Source: Deltaproteobacteria bacterium (lineage in GTDB: Bacteria; Desulfobacterota; Binatia; Binatales; Binataceae). From it: 64,000 nt of DNA. Under the pieces are notes generated by a model. That model saw only the letters and a list, made by a program, of their open reading frames with translations, was not told where the DNA came from and searched no databases. The stretch's first letter is position 1. Each line of letters begins with the position of its first letter. Made by a program: the position numbers and the translations under genes. Location: contig JAFAHS010000282.1 in the NCBI GenBank assembly GCA_019237115.1, positions 1 to 64,000 on the forward strand, in the 5' to 3' direction. Positions 51,470-60,521 of the stretch are shown piece by piece.

Positions 51470-52391
51470 CGCGAATCTCGAAGGCGGTTTCGAACGACGC
51501 GCCCGGACTAAGTACCCGCAGGCCTGACCCGATTCCCCGCGCCGCCAGGTTGAACGCATCGGGCGCGCAGGTATACGGCTCGAGTGCAACCACCTGATTA
51601 GCCGGCGGAGCAAACACCACGAACTCGCCGAACTCCGCGTCGGCTCGAACCTCGATCGCGGTTCGATTGGCGGGGTTCACCAGTCTCGCGCAGGGAGCTG
51701 CGTAGTCACGCACGGGATCCAGATGAAACGCGTCGTCGTAGGTGCCATCGGCGAGCCTCAGCGGATTGCGCACATCGAGTCTGCCGGCCAGGGCAACCGG
51801 CGATCCGGTCGGAATCATCATCTGGTCGAGCGGCCAGCGCGAGATTGCCGGTGGCACTTGCACGGTCAGGTCCCCGCGCGTGCCGGCGCCGCCCACGGGA
51901 GCATGAAAGTAGGGATGCGCCCCGAACCCGAAGGGCATCGCGAGGTCGCCGGTGTTGCGCGTCCGCGCGCGAACCCGCAGCCCATTGCCGACTTCGTAGT
52001 CGACCTCCAGAACGAATCGGTAGGGCCAGTGGCGCTTAAGTTCCGCGTTCGACGACGAGTCGAGTTCTGTATGCACATAGTAGGGGCCGCGACGGACCAC
52101 GCGAAACGCACAGTTCCAGGTGAGACCGTGAATCGCGTGACCGTGCGCCGGTTCGTTGATGGGCAGTCGAATTTCCCTTCCGTCGAAATGGAATATCCCG
52201 TTGGCCACCCGACCCGGCCACGGAAATAGCAGTGGAATACCGCTACGGAACGGATGCGCACGCCAGGCGTCGAGGTCGGATGGGCCCGCGATTATTTCCA
52301 GCGATGCGACACGATAGTCAAAGCATTGGCATCCTGCTTCGGGAACGATCGTGGCGCGCTCGCTCTGAGCCTCAAGGGTGATGAAATCCAC
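51456..52391 (-). CDS. aldose 1-epimerase family protein
   Basis: 311 residues, galactose-mutarotase fold. GIPLLFPWPGRVANGIFHF, the catalytic His pair in HGHAIHGLTWN and FGAHPYFHAP, YDDAFHLD, and the catalytic Glu in VVFAPPANQVVALEPYTCAPDA. It interconverts sugar anomers or binds phosphosugars in the cytoplasm. It overlaps the crotonase 3' end tail to tail and seems unrelated to it; a link to the 6-deoxysugar block 40 kb away is not supported. Confidence 0.89.
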   Translation of the reverse strand: MDFITLEAQSERATIVPEAGCQCFDYRVASLEIIAGPSDLDAWRAHPFRSGIPLLFPWPGRVANGIFHFDGREIRLPINEPAHGHAIHGLTWNCAFRVVRRGPYYVHTELDSSSNAELKRHWPYRFVLEVDYEVGNGLRVRARTRNTGDLAMPFGFGAHPYFHAPVGGAGTRGDLTVQVPPAISRWPLDQMMIPTGSPVALAGRLDVRNPLRLADGTYDDAFHLDPVRDYAAPCARLVNPANRTAIEVRADAEFGEFVVFAPPANQVVALEPYTCAPDAFNLAARGIGSGLRVLSPGASFETAFEIRVSGP

Positions 52392-52708
52392 GCTGCCTAG
52401 GGTAACCCGCCCGTGCGCGACTCTCTAGCGTGGACGCTGCCGCGCCAGTTCTTATACGATGTCGTCCCTAACCTGCCTCATCACCTTTCTCGCTGGTAGA
52501 CATAACCCGCGCGGGGCTAAGATCAGTTTCCTGGAAATACAGCAGGATTGAATTTTCGCTGGCGCGACCAGGGCTCTGGCAGCAAGCGATCCGGATGGTG
52601 TACGAGACGGTTCTGCCGAGGCCGCTTTTAAGGAGGGACAACCGAGGCGCCAGGGCGGGGACGGATTCTCGCGATCAACCCGTACCCAGCCGGCGCTGCA
52701 GTTCAAGG
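52392..52708. other. intergenic region, no gene seen
   Basis: About 320 bases between the aldose epimerase start and the RRM gene stop. A minus-strand open frame covers most of it but has no ribosome site or recognisable motif. It should include the epimerase promoter and the RRM transcript end. Confidence 0.4.
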
Positions 52709-52993
52709 TTAGTTGCGATCGCGCGGGCCTCCTCGCCGATCATTATTTCTGGCCTGAGCTTCGTTAACCCGGATCGGACGTCCCTTGATATCTCTGCCGT
52801 TCAGTTTCTTTATTGCCGCCTCCGCAGCTTCGTCGGAGGACATCTCAACGAAACCAAACCCCCTCGAGCGATTAGTCGCTCGATCGATTATGACCTGCGA
52901 GCTGTCGACTTTACCTGCTTCTGAAAACGCATCCTGCAGGTCCTGATCAGTCACAGTCCAGGCCAGGTTCCCGACATACAATCTGCGACCCAT
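52709..52993 (-). CDS. RRM-domain RNA-binding protein
   Basis: ATG at 52991-52993 with GGGAGAAGG upstream; 94 residues. One RNA-recognition motif: RNP2 as RLYVGNL (residues 3-9), RNP1 as SRGFGFVEM (residues ~43-51), and NGRDIKGRPIRVNEAQ at the end of the fold, followed by a basic Gly/Arg tail (NDRRGGPRDRN). Bacterial single-RRM proteins of this kind are often cold- or stress-induced RNA chaperones. The upstream untranslated region is long and A/T-rich. Confidence 0.92.
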   Translation of the reverse strand: MGRRLYVGNLAWTVTDQDLQDAFSEAGKVDSSQVIIDRATNRSRGFGFVEMSSDEAAEAAIKKLNGRDIKGRPIRVNEAQARNNDRRGGPRDRN

Positions 52994-53720
52994 TACCTTC
53001 TCCCTGGCGACCTCCAAACTCTTCGCCCGCGCGCGAGACGGTTCACACGCTCCTCATCGCGAACTTGGAATGTATTCGCAGTCGCGCGGTCGGCGGGCAA
53101 GTCTCAGTGGCACGCACCTTTCGAAAGTTGGTGTGTTTATAGCACCGGTATCGTCTTAAATACAGGCACGAAAAGCAGGGTGCGCCTGTGCTTGTCTTGA
53201 CTGCAAGTTGATGAGTGCAACCGACTGCGAGAAATCTCCGATCTGGGTGGCTGCGTGAGTCGCAGAAGGCTGAAGGGAGCGCACGTAAGCAACCAATTTC
53301 TCCAAAAAGACGAACGGCTTCCAAGAACGCCGTTCTAAAGCGGCTATTGGGGACTCCTCGTCCAGGCCGCTCGATTCAGCTCGGAGCTGCCGTTTGAAGA
53401 ATCGTAGATTGGAGGTGTATCACGCGCGAGTTTGCGAGCTCAGGAACGCCGCTGCCGAAGTAGCGTTAAAAACTCAAGAGCATCTGGATATTTCTTTCTC
53501 TTATACGCAACTCTGCCATTTCATGCAAAAATAGAATTTATGAATGTCCGCTACCCAGTTAGGAAAACTAAAGAAAGAGTAGATACATCAATCCAAACAA
53601 TACTCGACCACGGAAAATCCGGGGCCGTTAGCTACTACGAAGGGAATGGCTTGTAGTCAGGTGACCGATTATGTAGGTTGAAATTGACTTTCGGGTCAGT
53701 TTCGTACAAGGAGTCAGTTA
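52994..53720. other. long intergenic region with an AT-rich island
   Basis: About 730 bases without a supported gene. The left part is the leader and promoter of the RRM gene (minus; a TATAAA-like box at about 53133-53142 complement). The right part, 53450-53715, is conspicuously rich in A and T compared with the rest of the window. A 38-codon frame (ATG 53540 to stop 53654-53656; MNVRYPVRKTKERVDTSIQT...) lies inside but has no ribosome-binding site. I cannot assign it. Confidence 0.4.
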
Positions 53721-54131
53721 ATGCCGCGTACTAGTCTAGGTGGAGTAACTTCAGCTTTCGAACGTATTCAACGCCAGGCTCGAACGGTACTCGGAGGCCT
53801 CCGGGGGCAGATTCGCGCCAAGGAGAATGAACTTCTACGCCTCAAGCAGGAAGAGGCACGCCTTAGCCACCTGCTCGGAAGCGCCGGCAGGACGGGACAG
53901 GCGCCGAGGGCGGCGGCGGCCGCCGCAGCCGCGAGCGGCGGTGTGGGACGCGGACGGATCAATTGGCGTGAAGTGCTCAAGCAGATGCCAAAGCAGTTCA
54001 AGGCTTCCGATGTGCGAAAAGTGCGCGGACTCAAGAGCAAACGTCCGTCGGAGATCTTCGCCGCCATCACGCGTTGGATCGATGCGGGTCTGGCCAAACG
54101 CAAGAAGCGCGGAATCTACGAGCGAAGCTAA
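53721..54131 (+). CDS. hypothetical protein with coiled coil, Ala tract and basic C-terminal domain
   Basis: AAGGAG lies seven bases before ATG 53721; 136 residues, not a family I recognise. Residues 1-25 are basic; 26-55 form a short coiled coil (LRGQIRAKENELLRLKQEEARL); 60-78 is an Ala-rich linker (RAAAAAAAASGGVGRG); 80-136 is a compact basic domain reading INWREVLKQMPKQFKASDVRKVRGLKSKRPSEIFAAITRWIDAGLAKRKKRG, which could be a winged helix or nucleic-acid-binding fold. It follows the AT-rich island and precedes mtnA. Codon use looks like the host. Confidence 0.72.
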   Translation: MPRTSLGGVTSAFERIQRQARTVLGGLRGQIRAKENELLRLKQEEARLSHLLGSAGRTGQAPRAAAAAAAASGGVGRGRINWREVLKQMPKQFKASDVRKVRGLKSKRPSEIFAAITRWIDAGLAKRKKRGIYERS

Positions 54132-54225
54132 GACCTCGTGATTCCTCTGAGTATTTCCTGACTACCTCGAAAACCAACCGGTGGGCGGTGGCGGACTGCG
54201 CACCTCCTGTTCCGTGTATGACGGG

Positions 54226-54254
54226 CTGACGGTCGCAACCGAACCGGCTATAAC
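54226..54254 (+). promoter_or_regulatory. sigma-70-type promoter of mtnA
   Basis: CTGACG (54226-54231) and TATAAC (54249-54254) are separated by 17 bases, about 33 bases before the mtnA ATG at 54287. Match to the consensus is four and five of six. Confidence 0.6.
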
Positions 54255-54286
54255 AGGACAACTTCTCGGCGACTCTCTCTTTGTAC

Positions 54287-55321
54287 ATGGCAGTCAAGAC
54301 CATCGAATGGCGTGCCGATACGGTCCGGATGATCGATCAACGATTGCTCCCGACGCGAGAGGTAGTACGTACCTATCGGGACTTTCGCGGGGTTGCCGCA
54401 GCCATTCGCACGATGGTCATTCGCGGTGCTCCCGCGATCGGGGTCGCGGCGGCAATGGGAGTGGCGCTGGGTCTCAAGGGTTTCCGCGGCGAGAATGCGG
54501 TGAAACGGTTTGCGCTGGTGGCAAAGACCCTGCGCTCCACCCGTCCCACTGCAGTCAACCTGGCGTGGGCGGTAGAGCGGATGCGCCGGGTGCTGGAGGA
54601 AAATCTGGCCCTCGACGAACCGACCCTGTTCCGCAGAATGCGCGAGGAGGCCATTTCGATCTACCACGAAGACCTGGCGGCCAATCGTTCATTGGGCCGT
54701 TACGGCGCCGAACTCCTGGACGATCCCGCTATCGTGCTCACGCATTGCAATGCAGGAGCGCTTGCGACCGCAGGCTACGGTACTGCGCTGGGGGTGGTTC
54801 GCGCGGCGCGCGAGGCGGGGAAGACCATCGCGGTGTATGCAGACGAGACTCGGCCCTTCCTGCAGGGTTCGCGCCTGACCGCGTGGGAGCTTCGTAAAGA
54901 CCGCATCCCCGTAACTGTAATTGCCGACAACATGGCAGCCACGGTCTTGTCCAAGGGCCGCGTGAACTGTGTCATCGTTGGTACGGATCGCACCGCGGCC
55001 AACGGTGATGTCGCCAACAAGATCGGTACCTATCCGCTCGCGGTGATGGCACGCCGTCACGGGGTGCCATTCTATGTTGCTGCGCCGCTCTCGTCGGTCG
55101 ATCTACAGTGTGCATCCGGCGAGATGATCCCAATCGAGGAACGCAGTCCCAGGGAGATAGTCGAGTTCGCGGGAAAATCAGTAGCTCCCAAAGGAGTAGC
55201 AGCTTTCAATCCGGCGTTCGATGTAACTCCCGCCGAGTTGGTAAGCGCGATCATCACTGAGCGCGGCGTTGCGCGCGCCCCCTATCGCGAGAGTCTGCGC
55301 GCGCTGAAGGGCAGCGGCTAG
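54287..55321 (+). CDS. mtnA: S-methyl-5-thioribose-1-phosphate isomerase
   Basis: ATG at 54287 (MAVKTIEWRADTVRMIDQRL); 344 residues. IRTMVIRGAPAIGVAAAMGVAL, the catalytic Cys in LTHCNAGALATAGYGTALGVV, YADETRPFLQGSRLTAWEL, and catalytic Asp in VGTDRTAANGDVANKIGT. It converts MTR-1-P to MTRu-1-P in methionine salvage (the aIF2B-like superfamily). No other methionine-salvage gene is in view, so the rest of the pathway must lie elsewhere or the gene acts alone in 5-deoxyribose or MTA handling. Confidence 0.96.
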   Translation: MAVKTIEWRADTVRMIDQRLLPTREVVRTYRDFRGVAAAIRTMVIRGAPAIGVAAAMGVALGLKGFRGENAVKRFALVAKTLRSTRPTAVNLAWAVERMRRVLEENLALDEPTLFRRMREEAISIYHEDLAANRSLGRYGAELLDDPAIVLTHCNAGALATAGYGTALGVVRAAREAGKTIAVYADETRPFLQGSRLTAWELRKDRIPVTVIADNMAATVLSKGRVNCVIVGTDRTAANGDVANKIGTYPLAVMARRHGVPFYVAAPLSSVDLQCASGEMIPIEERSPREIVEFAGKSVAPKGVAAFNPAFDVTPAELVSAIITERGVARAPYRESLRALKGSG

Positions 55322-55380
55322 CCAGACTGCGGCGCGGGGAAGAACTCCCCGAGCATTACGCCCCCGTAGCTAATCGCTGT

Positions 55381-56388
55381 CTACTCTTCAAGATGGTCGA
55401 GATACTCGGCGAGGCCATAGCCGACTTTTTCGCCCCATCGCCATTCGGTCAGGCCTTCGGCGATTCGGGTTACCGTTCCAGCGCGGCGATTGCGCAGTGG
55501 AATCATCGAGATAACTTTGCCGGTGACTATAACAGGTTCGTCACTGCCGTCGGCCAGAATGGTCGCCTTGATTTTGTCGTGGAGTTTCTGTTGACCGGTG
55601 AACTCGGTCACGATTTCAACCTTGCGGACAGTGACCGTCGGCTGGCCTTTGCGAGCAATGAACCCGCCCGGATGTTCACTGCCATCGCGATTGACCGTAA
55701 CGGTAGCCATCCCGCCCAGCCCCTCATCGAAGTTCATTGTCAGCCAGCGATAGTATTTGGGTGCCTGCCAATAGCGGGGACCCCAGCTGTGGTCGCGCAG
55801 ACCGAGTCCGTCGAATTTATATTCGCGATCGTCAATTTTGATCGAGCCGGCCGCGTGGCCAAGTTGCTCGAAGTGACCTTTGGCGAACTGGACGCCGGGA
55901 TCGCTATCGTTGCGCGGCGAGACCCACTGATCCCCCTGCCGCTCGCGCAGCTCACCGCCCCAGGCGGGTGCGGTGGCCCGGTAGTCAAGTTCCAGGCGCA
56001 CCCGGGCGAAGGGATTGCTTTTGAACGCCCGCGCCGGTTCGGCCATTTCGAGTGGATCCTTCAGGACGCAGACCTTGCCCACATAGGTGACGCGATGATG
56101 CTCGAACGGCTTGACAACCCTGAACTGGAGGCCGCCCGCGTCGTGCGCATCGTTGTTCTTGATTTCGGGACGCTGAAACATGAAGCCAACCGTGGCATCC
56201 GGCTGGTAGAGGCAAACGGTCATTTCCGCCGCGCCCTCGTTGGGCCGATTGCCCAATCGCACAAAACCACCGAGGCGCTGTCCGCGGTCGAAAAAGTTGT
56301 AGTACGCGCTTTCATTGAAGTTTGCTTCGCCGGTGTTGGGATGCATCAAATCGTCGTGTTCGAGCAGGATAACTCTGCGCTCAGCCAT
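55381..56388 (-). CDS. CrtC/AttH-like lipocalin-type protein (DUF7064-like)
   Basis: 335 residues with AGGAG eight bases before the ATG. NESAYYNFFDRGQRLGGFVRLGNRPNEG, FQRPEI, then the central GLGLRDHSWGPRYWQAPKYYRW (DHSWGPR is the conserved block), MATVTVNRDGSEHPGGFIARKG, and IAEGLTEWRWGEKVGYGLAEYLDHLE. The two-barrel fold belongs to the AttH/hydroxyneurosporene-dehydratase superfamily. Actinobacterial and other homologues are found beside steroid or acyl-CoA catabolic genes but no reaction is established for this subgroup. It is monocistronic. Confidence 0.78.
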   Translation of the reverse strand: MAERRVILLEHDDLMHPNTGEANFNESAYYNFFDRGQRLGGFVRLGNRPNEGAAEMTVCLYQPDATVGFMFQRPEIKNNDAHDAGGLQFRVVKPFEHHRVTYVGKVCVLKDPLEMAEPARAFKSNPFARVRLELDYRATAPAWGGELRERQGDQWVSPRNDSDPGVQFAKGHFEQLGHAAGSIKIDDREYKFDGLGLRDHSWGPRYWQAPKYYRWLTMNFDEGLGGMATVTVNRDGSEHPGGFIARKGQPTVTVRKVEIVTEFTGQQKLHDKIKATILADGSDEPVIVTGKVISMIPLRNRRAGTVTRIAEGLTEWRWGEKVGYGLAEYLDHLEE

Positions 56389-56460
56389 TGGGGTTGCTCC
56401 TTGCAGAATTGTCTAGCACATCGAATCCAATTCCGGACAGAATCCGGCCAAACGTGGGCC

Positions 56461-57273
56461 CTAGGAGCGGGTTCCCGCCAATTGGGCGAGACCGTCACCA
56501 AGCAGGTTGAAGCCGAGTATGGCAAGACCGATCGCAAGCCCGGGAGCGATGGTGAGGTACGGAGCGATCAGCATGAACGCGCGGCCCGTATCCAGCATGT
56601 TGCCCCAGCTCGGTGTTGGAGGTAGCGCCCCCAGCCCCAGAAATGACAGCGCAGCCTCGGCTGCGATAATCCCCCCAACCCCGAAGGTCGCCTGCACCAC
56701 GACCGGGCCGGCCATCGCGGGAATTAGATGGCGCAGGAGAACCCGCGCGGGTCGCGCGCCGAGGGTCTCGGCCGCTTGAACGTATTCACGCTCGCGCAGC
56801 GATAGCACCTCGCCCCGCACCAATCGCGCATAGGTGGTCCATCCCATCGCAGATAGCGCGATCACCAGGCCCAGAACCCCGGGGCCGAGGATTGCGGCCA
56901 GCGCGATCGCGAGCAAAATCCCGGGGAACGCGAGCAGGATGTCGACCCCGCGCATGATCAGCTCGTCGATCCATCCTCCGTTCAAACCGGCCACCCCGCC
57001 GACAAGACTGCCGACAATCAACGAGAGCGCCACTACCGAGACCGAGAGCCCCAACGATAGACGCGCGCCGTACATGATGCGCGCGAAAACATCGCGCCCC
57101 AGCGCGTCGCATCCAAGCAGATGCCCGCCGCTTGGGCGGGCCAGTGAGTCGGACAGATGAACGGCAAGCGGGTCTGTATGCGCCAACCACGGTCCCAACG
57201 CCGCGACTGTCGCGAACAGTCCGACGATCACCAGGCCCACGGTGAAGGAAGGGTTTGGCGCGAAACGTTTCAA
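56461..57273 (-). CDS. ABC importer permease, DppC/OppC-type
   Basis: TTG start at 57271-57273 overlaps the stop of the upstream permease (GATTGA), with GGGTGAGG just before; 270 residues. N-terminal helix, then HLLGCDALGRDVFARIMYGARLSL, the EAA loop region YVQAAETLGARPARVLLRHLIPAM, and EAALSFLGLGALPPTPSWGNML. This is the second permease of peptide/nickel/opine importers. The SBP and the other permease are upstream in the same operon. No ATPase genes follow (the next gene leftward is unrelated). Confidence 0.92.
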   Translation of the reverse strand: MKRFAPNPSFTVGLVIVGLFATVAALGPWLAHTDPLAVHLSDSLARPSGGHLLGCDALGRDVFARIMYGARLSLGLSVSVVALSLIVGSLVGGVAGLNGGWIDELIMRGVDILLAFPGILLAIALAAILGPGVLGLVIALSAMGWTTYARLVRGEVLSLREREYVQAAETLGARPARVLLRHLIPAMAGPVVVQATFGVGGIIAAEAALSFLGLGALPPTPSWGNMLDTGRAFMLIAPYLTIAPGLAIGLAILGFNLLGDGLAQLAGTRS

Positions 57274-58190
57274 TCGAGCCTCACCCGTGGATCGACAATC
57301 GCATAGACGAAATCGGTGCCCATATTCACCACCAGGTAGGTCAGAGCGAAGGTCAACACGCACCCTTCGACCAGGGGATAATCCCGAGCGCTGATAGCGG
57401 TGATCAGGAGCCGGCCAATCCCGGGCCACGAGAAGATCACTTCGGTGATTAGCGCTCCGGTCAACAGCGCGCCCGCCTGCAAGCCGACAAGAGTCACGAC
57501 CGAAGTCAGCGCGTTGCGCAGGCCGTGGCGGAGCAGCGCCGCCGTCTGACCCAGTCCCTTGCCCCGGGCAGTCCGCAGGTAGTCGCTCTCGCGCACCACG
57601 ATGAGGCTCTGACGCAACATCCGCGCGAGGACCGCTGCCAGCGCGGTCCCAAGGGTCAGGGCCGGCAACACCAGATGAGAAAATCCGCCACGACCGGTCA
57701 GCGGAAACCATCTCAGATCCAACGAGAAGATAATCATCAACAGCGGCCCCAGGTAGATGTGGGGAATGGATATTCCCAGAATCGCGAACCCCATCGCGCC
57801 CAAGTCGCCCACACTGCCCGGTTTCGCGCCGGAAACTATTCCGAGCGGAAGGGCGACCAGAACCCCGACCAGCAGGCCCGCAATAGTCAACTCCAGGGTG
57901 GCTGGGAATCGTTCGACGATCAGACCGGCGACCGAGCGATGATAGGTGATTGACTCGCCCAAATGGCCCCTGGTCAGGCCGCCCAGGAAGTCGAGGTATT
58001 GCTCGGCGAGCGAACGGTCGAGCCCGAGGGTATGGCGCAAGCCCTCGATATCGCTGGGTGCGGCGGTTTCGCCGAGCATCGCTATGACCGGGTCGCCCGG
58101 CACCAGGTGAATCATCGCGAAGGTGAGGCTTGCGACCCCGAGCGCGACCGGCACCACCGAACCGAGGCGCCGCAGAAAATACCGCATCAC
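57270..58190 (-). CDS. ABC importer permease, DppB/OppB-type
   Basis: 306 residues; the start (GTG 58188-58190 or the following ATG) overlaps the SBP stop. MRYFLRRLGSVVPVALGVASLTFAMIHLVPGDP is the DppB signature; also GRGGFSHLVLPALTLG, the EAA-type loop SDYLRTARGKGLGQTAALLRHGLRNALT, and VEVIFSWPGIGRLLITAISARDYPLVEG-type segment. Six membrane helices. Imports peptides or small cationic/metal ligands with the two partners. Confidence 0.93.
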   Translation of the reverse strand: MMRYFLRRLGSVVPVALGVASLTFAMIHLVPGDPVIAMLGETAAPSDIEGLRHTLGLDRSLAEQYLDFLGGLTRGHLGESITYHRSVAGLIVERFPATLELTIAGLLVGVLVALPLGIVSGAKPGSVGDLGAMGFAILGISIPHIYLGPLLMIIFSLDLRWFPLTGRGGFSHLVLPALTLGTALAAVLARMLRQSLIVVRESDYLRTARGKGLGQTAALLRHGLRNALTSVVTLVGLQAGALLTGALITEVIFSWPGIGRLLITAISARDYPLVEGCVLTFALTYLVVNMGTDFVYAIVDPRVRLD

Positions 58191-59764
58191 TCCGATGCCC
58201 CAAAAGCGGAGGGGGCCACGAGGGTTACGCTCGCGAGCGAACGCAGGCTGCCATTGGGATACGGTTCAAACCCAGCCACCTCGCGATTCAGCACCGTGAC
58301 GTTTTGCAGCCACCACAGGGATACATACGGCAGGTCATTGGCCGCCAGACCTTGCACCTGTGCGTAGACGGCGCGACGGCTTGCCGCATCGATGGTGCTC
58401 CTTCCGGCTTCGACCAGAGCGTCCATTTCCGGGTTGCTGTACGCGCCGCGATTCAGTCCGCGCGGCGGTACCATCCGGGAGTCGAAGGTCAGGTAGTAGT
58501 GGTTCGGATCGTTGATGCCGATCCATCGCATCGAGGCGAGATCGAAGTTGCCGTTGGCGAGGTCACTGTAGAAGGTTGCCCATTCGTTGCTGCGAATCTC
58601 GACCCGAATGCCGACTCGTCGCAGCATCGCCTGCAGCACCTCGGCGAGCTGGCCGTTTTCGCGTGTAGTCTTGTAGATGAACTTCAGATCGCGTACGCCA
58701 TTGCGATCTGCGGGATACCCGGCGTCATCGAGCAGCCGGCGTGCCATTTCCGGATCATAGCCGTAGGACCGCACCTTGGCGTCGTAAGCCCAATTTTCCG
58801 GCGCCAGCATGCCGGTGGCGATGCGGGCCGTGCCGCGCAGATAGGAACCGACAATTGCGGCGCGGTCGATTGCATAGGCGATTGCGCGGCGAACGCGCAG
58901 GTCGCGAAGGTGTGGGTTGCGGAAATTGAGCAGCAGGTATCCATAGCTGGTCCCGGGCGCCTGGTTGAGGCGAAGGTCGGGATTCGAGACCAGGTAGGGT
59001 AGGACTTCGGGGTCAATGTTGTTGGGGGCGACATCGCAGATCCCTTCCGCGAGCTCCAGCGCGCGCACCGTTGCATCGGGCACGATCCGGAACACGATGC
59101 CCTCGAGCGAGCCGGCGGACCCCGGCCGGTAGGGATTGCGCTTAAGCCAGGCAGCATCATCGCGCAGGTACTTCGTCATCATGAAGGGCCCGTTTCCGGG
59201 TGGGCTGACTGCCACGCTGCTATGCGGCAACGGTGTGCCTGCGGGCACGATGCCATAGGTACCCATCTCCAAGGCGGGTGCGTAGGGGCGTGCGGTGGTA
59301 ATCACCACCGTGTGCTCGTCCGGAATCTCGATGGACTTGAGCTGCTCGAGGCCAGCCCGCTTGGGGGATGCCGACCGACTATCGAGAATCGAGTCGTAGG
59401 TGAACCTGACATCCCGCGAGGTGAGCTCGCGGCCGTCGCTGAAGTGCATGCCGGATTTCAAATGGAAGATTATGCGGGTGTCGTCGGGCCGTTCGATGCT
59501 TTCAGCGAGATCGCCGACCAGGCGACCATTGCGATCGATCTTGACCATCGAATCGAAGATTAACTCCATGATCCGCGACGAGATCGCATCCGTCGCAAAG
59601 CGCGGGTCGGTCGCGGTCGGAGAGGTTTCGACGTCGACCTGCAGGTAATGCGCGGGAGGGGACACCGGACGGGCGCATCCCCAAGCCAGTGCTGCGCATA
59701 GTGCGAGCGCGCGTGCGCTCGTCTGACCTTGCCGCTTCCTCATCGCCACGAGTCTTTGGATCAT
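58187..59764 (-). CDS. ABC importer substrate-binding lipoprotein, peptide/nickel type (SBP_bac_5)
   Basis: About 525 residues. The N-terminus ALALCAALAWGCARPV is a lipoprotein signal with the Cys near residue 30 (start ATG 59762-59764 or 59741-59743; neither has a good ribosome site). Family blocks: LVGDLAESIERPDDTRIIFHLKSGMHFSDGRELTSRDV, GNGPFMM, DLRLNQAPGTSYGYLLLNFRNP, and LKFIYKTTRENGQLAEVLQAMLRRVGI. Binds the ligand in the periplasm, anchored to the membrane. First gene of an SBP-DppB-DppC operon with overlapping genes. Confidence 0.92.
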   Translation of the reverse strand: MIQRLVAMRKRQGQTSARALALCAALAWGCARPVSPPAHYLQVDVETSPTATDPRFATDAISSRIMELIFDSMVKIDRNGRLVGDLAESIERPDDTRIIFHLKSGMHFSDGRELTSRDVRFTYDSILDSRSASPKRAGLEQLKSIEIPDEHTVVITTARPYAPALEMGTYGIVPAGTPLPHSSVAVSPPGNGPFMMTKYLRDDAAWLKRNPYRPGSAGSLEGIVFRIVPDATVRALELAEGICDVAPNNIDPEVLPYLVSNPDLRLNQAPGTSYGYLLLNFRNPHLRDLRVRRAIAYAIDRAAIVGSYLRGTARIATGMLAPENWAYDAKVRSYGYDPEMARRLLDDAGYPADRNGVRDLKFIYKTTRENGQLAEVLQAMLRRVGIRVEIRSNEWATFYSDLANGNFDLASMRWIGINDPNHYYLTFDSRMVPPRGLNRGAYSNPEMDALVEAGRSTIDAASRRAVYAQVQGLAANDLPYVSLWWLQNVTVLNREVAGFEPYPNGSLRSLASVTLVAPSAFGASE

Positions 59765-59823
59765 TGCGGACAGCGCGGATAATAGCAGACGACTCTGGAG
59801 TTAAAGTGGAGGAGGCGTGCGCG

Positions 59824-60351
59824 ATGGCTACCGAATGGCGCGACAAGATAACTCTCCGGCAGGGCGATCTCACCGAGGCATCGACCGATGCAATCGTGAA
59901 CGCCGCAAACAATGATTTGCAACTGGGTGGCGGAGTGGCGGGAGCAATTCGTCGCAAGGGTGGTCCAGCCATTCAGGAGGAATGCGATCGCATCGGGCCG
60001 CTGCCGCTCGGCGAAGCAGCGCTCACGGGCGCCGGTCGGCTGCGCGCGAGATACGTCATTCACGCTGCCAGCATGCGACTGGGCGGCCGCACCACGGCGG
60101 AAAATCTGCGCGCATCGACCCGCAACTCGTTGCTACGGGCCAAGGAGAAAGGACTCCGGTCGGTCGCGTTTCCGGCCGTCGGCACCGGGATTGCGGGCTT
60201 TGCAATGGACCGGTGCGCCGAGGTGATGTTGAGCGAGGTAGCGGCGCATCTGCGCGGCTCGACCTCCGTGGAGAGGGTGGAGTTCGTGCTATTTGATGAT
60301 GCGGCACTGCAGGAATTCCGGCGCGTGCTCGAGGGGATGGTGCGAAGCTGA
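59824..60351 (+). CDS. macrodomain protein (ADP-ribosyl/O-acetyl-ADP-ribose hydrolase, YmdB-type)
   Basis: ATG at 59824 with GGAGGAGG about nine bases upstream; 175 residues, a single macrodomain. KITLRQGDLTEASTDAIVNAANNDLQLGGGVAGAIRRKGG, ARYVIHAASM, and SVAFPAVGTGIAGFAMDRCAEVM. The NAANNDLQLGGGVAGAI and GTGIAGF loops are the ADP-ribose site. It reverses ADP-ribosylation or cleaves O-acetyl-ADP-ribose. Divergent from the ABC importer; no ADP-ribosyltransferase gene is visible nearby. Confidence 0.93.
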   Translation: MATEWRDKITLRQGDLTEASTDAIVNAANNDLQLGGGVAGAIRRKGGPAIQEECDRIGPLPLGEAALTGAGRLRARYVIHAASMRLGGRTTAENLRASTRNSLLRAKEKGLRSVAFPAVGTGIAGFAMDRCAEVMLSEVAAHLRGSTSVERVEFVLFDDAALQEFRRVLEGMVRS

Positions 60352-60521
60352 CCGGCGCGCGAACAGAAGGTTAACCTTGCAACCAGGCTTTGCTCCAAGA
60401 CATTCTCCCAATCCCGGACGGGCCAGTCCGGCGATTGCGCGAATTCGGTACACTCAACTCTGCCAAGCTCGCACCCGCGCTCGCCAGCAGAAACGGTTAC
60501 CGACACGGCGAGTTCGACAAA

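Noticed and set aside
55340..55365. CGGGG/CCCCG hairpin after mtnA
   Set aside because: Five base pairs with no T-tract; may be chance in GC-rich sequence.
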